Source: Mycolicibacterium sp. CBMA 226
GTDB taxonomy: Bacteria > Actinomycetota > Actinomycetes > Mycobacteriales > Mycobacteriaceae
DNA: 64,000 bases
Direction: 5' to 3'
Assembly: GCF_009729075.1 (NCBI RefSeq)
Contig: NZ_VTGY01000029.1
Span: 62,001 to 126,000, forward strand
A program made the position numbers and the translations under genes. Positions 62,846 to 64,000 of this stretch are shown one piece after another (the first letter of the stretch is position 1; each line of letters opens with the position of its first letter). The notes beneath the pieces were generated by a model. That model searched no databases, had not been told where the DNA came from, and saw nothing but the letters and a program-made list of their open reading frames with translations.

Positions 62846-64000
62846 ATGGCGTTTCAGAGTCCGTCCAAGGCATCGGAGTCCACCCAGGAACTGCGGCTGG
62901 CGACCACGATAACCGGCGGTGTCAGCCTCGCGATCTGGATGGCCGGGGTGACACGGGAGATCAATCTGCTTGCCCAAGCGTCGCGGTGGCGACTACGGGG
63001 CGATGCCCTACCCGCCTCCACGCTGAGCACAGCCGCCGAAGCGTCCCTGAAGCTCTATGCCGAGCTGATCGATCTGCTCGACGTCATCGTCGACGTCGAC
63101 ATCCTGTCCGGGACCAGTGCCGGCGGCATCAACGCCGCTTTCCTGGCCTGGTCCCGAGTGAAGGGAGCCGACCTCGGCAATCTCCGCGAACTCTGGCTCG
63201 ACCTGGGCGCGTTGACCGAACTGCTGCGCAACCCCACAGACGCCAGCACGCCGTCGCTCCTCTACGGCGACGAATGCATGTTCAAGCACCTCGACGCCAA
63301 GATTCCGACGTTCACCCACGGGCCGTTCCCGATCGTGCCGAACGCCGGAAATGGCAATCGCAATGGCAACGGCACTGGCCTTCCGTCCACCACGCTGTAC
63401 ATCACGACAACGCTCCTCAACGGAGAGACCAGCAGGTTCACCGACTCGTTCGGGACCCAGGTCCAGGACGTTGACCGGCGCGGTGTTTTCACGTTCACCG
63501 AGCAGAACCTCACGAATGGTGACGCCGCGTCGGCACTGGCGTTGGCCGCCCGCAGCAGCGCCTCGTTCCCCGTCGCATTCGAACCGTCCTTCATCCCCTT
63601 CACCGGAGGAACCGCCAAGACGGGCGACGTGCCCGCCCGACCGCCGATGGCACCGTTCACCAACTTCACGCGCCCACACTGGGTCGCCGACGGCGGGATG
63701 CTGGACAACCGGCCCATTGACGTTCTGCTGCAACGAATCTTCGACCGCCCCGCCGAACGGCCGGTCCGCCGGGTACTCCTGTTCGTCGTGCCATCCTCGG
63801 GACCGACACCAACCCTGGAAACCGATAGACAAGACGCGATCGACAAACCACTCGGGCTCCTCGACGCGCTCCTCAAAGACCTCACCGCGATGACGTCACA
63901 ATCGATCTCGGCCGATCTCCGGGCCATCCGCACTCACCAAGACCGCATGCACGCGCGCGTCAACACGAAATTGCATCTCGCACAACTGGCCATCGGCCTA
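62846..64000 (+). CDS. Patatin-like phospholipase (partial, runs off the window)
   Basis: 385 residues are visible, open to the right edge with no stop. The start ATG follows GGGGAGG. The patatin signature is complete: the oxyanion-hole motif GGVSLAIWMAGV (24-35), the nucleophile GTSAGG with Ser91, and the catalytic Asp282 in VADGGMLDNRP. Patatins are acyl hydrolases of membrane phospholipids. The long insert with Gly/Asn repeats (NAGNGNRNGNGTG) and the arrangement resemble the large patatin/DUF3376 proteins of actinobacteria. Operator site 3 puts it in the LuxR regulon together with the lysin-like gene. Confidence 0.92.
   Translation, partial: MAFQSPSKASESTQELRLATTITGGVSLAIWMAGVTREINLLAQASRWRLRGDALPASTLSTAAEASLKLYAELIDLLDVIVDVDILSGTSAGGINAAFLAWSRVKGADLGNLRELWLDLGALTELLRNPTDASTPSLLYGDECMFKHLDAKIPTFTHGPFPIVPNAGNGNRNGNGTGLPSTTLYITTTLLNGETSRFTDSFGTQVQDVDRRGVFTFTEQNLTNGDAASALALAARSSASFPVAFEPSFIPFTGGTAKTGDVPARPPMAPFTNFTRPHWVADGGMLDNRPIDVLLQRIFDRPAERPVRRVLLFVVPSSGPTPTLETDRQDAIDKPLGLLDALLKDLTAMTSQSISADLRAIRTHQDRMHARVNTKLHLAQLAIGL

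Noticed and set aside
62846-64000. The patatin as a CBASS (CapV-type) antiphage effector
   Set aside because: No cyclic-nucleotide synthase or accessory gene is near, and the gene shares an operator with a lysin-like gene instead.

Overview
The window is high-GC actinobacterial DNA and the gene content points to a fast-growing environmental Mycobacterium (Mycolicibacterium). The evidence is a SigF-type sigma factor with SigF-type promoters, a PknF-like Ser/Thr kinase, a cutinase, a Ddn-like deazaflavin reductase, a UdgX relic, a YhgE/Pip protein, a LIP-family secreted lipase and a nitronate monooxygenase. It is chromosomal: I see no rRNA, tRNA, insertion sequence, integrase or CRISPR array. 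About 58 intact genes, one gene cut by the right edge, three decayed genes and a dozen regulatory sites are listed. Names rest on motif recognition by eye, without database searches.

Layout. 0-9.9 kb: a UvrA-like ABC ATPase, an NRAMP-family transporter overlapping a PRC/MgtE_N/CBS protein, Tex, and a membrane diguanylate cyclase. 9.9-14.5 kb: a secreted lipase, then a degenerate ABC ATPase with a YhgE/Pip membrane protein, and a VOC protein. 14.7-24.5 kb is a stress/osmotic region. It holds a Gly/Cys-rich secreted protein, a PAS-ANTAR pseudogene, a SigF-like sigma factor, four matches to the SigF promoter consensus (before a Cys-rich small protein, a cutinase, a hemerythrin-like protein and a small membrane protein), and the three-gene operon for the osmoprotectant N-acetylglutaminylglutamine amide (NAGGN). 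23.9-27.3 kb: a NarL-type regulator, two tiny secreted proteins, a histidine kinase and a receiver-only regulator. 27.4-33.4 kb is a phospho-signalling/redox locus: an FHA protein, a 1,034-residue FHA-polyferredoxin-[2Fe-2S]-FAD/NAD oxidoreductase fusion, and a PknF-like kinase.

33.5-53.5 kb is mainly metabolic: FAD oxidase, acyl-CoA dehydrogenase, ClC transporter, reductases, an acetoacetate-decarboxylase/DJ-1/AraC/AraC/quinone-reductase cluster with a duplicated 28-bp operator, a universal stress protein, a P450, a PadR regulator facing a nitronate monooxygenase across a palindromic operator, and an amidohydrolase/CoA-transferase/enoyl-CoA-hydratase operon. 53.5-57.6 kb carries small reductases, an SDR, a broken udgX and a LOG-family protein.

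57.7-64 kb is the most unusual part. A large LuxR-family ATPase regulator sits among three transcription units: an unrecognised 210-residue protein, a phage-endolysin-like peptidoglycan hydrolase and a patatin-like phospholipase. Each of the three has the same operator (GAGTAG-N4-CTACTC) 37-80 bp upstream of its start. This looks like an undescribed LuxR-controlled envelope-hydrolase regulon.
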